Positions 13,875-14,066 of a stretch of 14,066 bases of DNA are shown here, piece by piece. Source of the stretch: Spirochaetia bacterium (GTDB lineage Bacteria > Spirochaetota > Spirochaetia > Treponematales > Breznakiellaceae). The notes beneath the pieces are model-generated. The model made no database searches. It saw nothing but the letters and a program-made list of their open reading frames with translations, and was not told the DNA's origin. Positions within the stretch are counted from its first letter, which is position 1; each line of letters opens with the position of its first letter. The stretch lies in contig BOAV01000065.1 of NCBI GenBank assembly GCA_026002045.1, positions 1 to 14,066 of the forward strand, written 5' to 3'. A program made the translations under genes and the position numbers.

Positions 13875-14066
13875 ATGGTTCTTGACTTTCCCTTTTTCAC
13901 CCTGGAATACTCAGGAGGCGGCTTTGTCCGCAAAATCCCCGCCGGGGCAAAAGCGCTGGGGGATAATCTTTTCAGGCAGAACAACAGGGTATGGAAACTT
14001 TCCGCAGAGGACGCAAAAACGCTTCCGGAATACATCCGGGGGAAGGGGCTCCTCGCACTGGTAAAC
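13875..14066 (+). CDS. 5' part of an unknown gene (partial, runs off the right edge)
   Basis: From the ATG at 13875 an open frame of 64 codons continues to the window end without a stop. It starts MVLDFPFFTLEYSGGG and continues through a basic segment (RKIPAGAKALGDNLFRQNN). It begins seven bases after the preceding stop and has codon use like its neighbours, so it is likely the next gene of the same cluster. The ribosome binding site is weak (AGGACG about 15 bases upstream). No signal peptide is seen with this start. The product is not recognised. Confidence 0.55.
   Translation, partial: MVLDFPFFTLEYSGGGFVRKIPAGAKALGDNLFRQNNRVWKLSAEDAKTLPEYIRGKGLLALVN

Overview
The window looks like chromosomal DNA from a moderately GC-rich, diderm, Treponema-like spirochete. 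That assignment is an inference. It rests on the run of exported TPR proteins, a TPR lipoprotein and a MltD-type lytic transglycosylase, and on the overall look of the proteins. Nothing in the window (no rRNA or tRNA) fixes the taxonomy.

Layout. (1) 1-1831: the first 19 codons of an unknown leftward gene, then a short rightward cluster of rubredoxin, an unknown 96-residue protein and a PLP-dependent class I aminotransferase. (2) 1832-2178: no intact gene. It holds a 101-bp near-perfect copy of the 3' end of the TPR gene found 6 kb further on, fused to the C-terminal coding remnant of a short-chain dehydrogenase, then a consensus promoter. (3) 2179-7899: a six-gene fructoselysine (Amadori product) utilisation operon, frlB-frlO-frlN-frlM-frlD-frlR. 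A CUT1-type ABC importer (no ATPase gene present) brings in the substrate, FrlD phosphorylates it at C6, FrlB cleaves the phosphate ester product to glucose 6-phosphate and lysine, and FrlR is the likely GntR/HutC-type regulator. (4) 7961-10260: a leftward pair, a six-helix membrane protein and an exported TPR protein, with a predicted leaderless promoter. (5) 10309 to the right edge: a rightward envelope cluster of TPR lipoprotein, lytic transglycosylase with two LysM domains, an exported unknown protein, and the start of another unknown gene.

Two things stand out. First, the frl operon lies between 101-bp direct repeats (100/101 identical) that begin exactly at the stop codon of the TPR gene. 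This is the pattern left when a mobile segment integrates into the 3' end of a gene and rebuilds that end. Second, two consecutive genes (transglycosylase and the next one) each carry a different palindromic repeat element read in frame just after the start codon, inside the export-signal region. In the transglycosylase the repeat supplies most of the hydrophobic core of the signal peptide. These recall the protein-coding palindromic elements (RPEs) known from Rickettsia.
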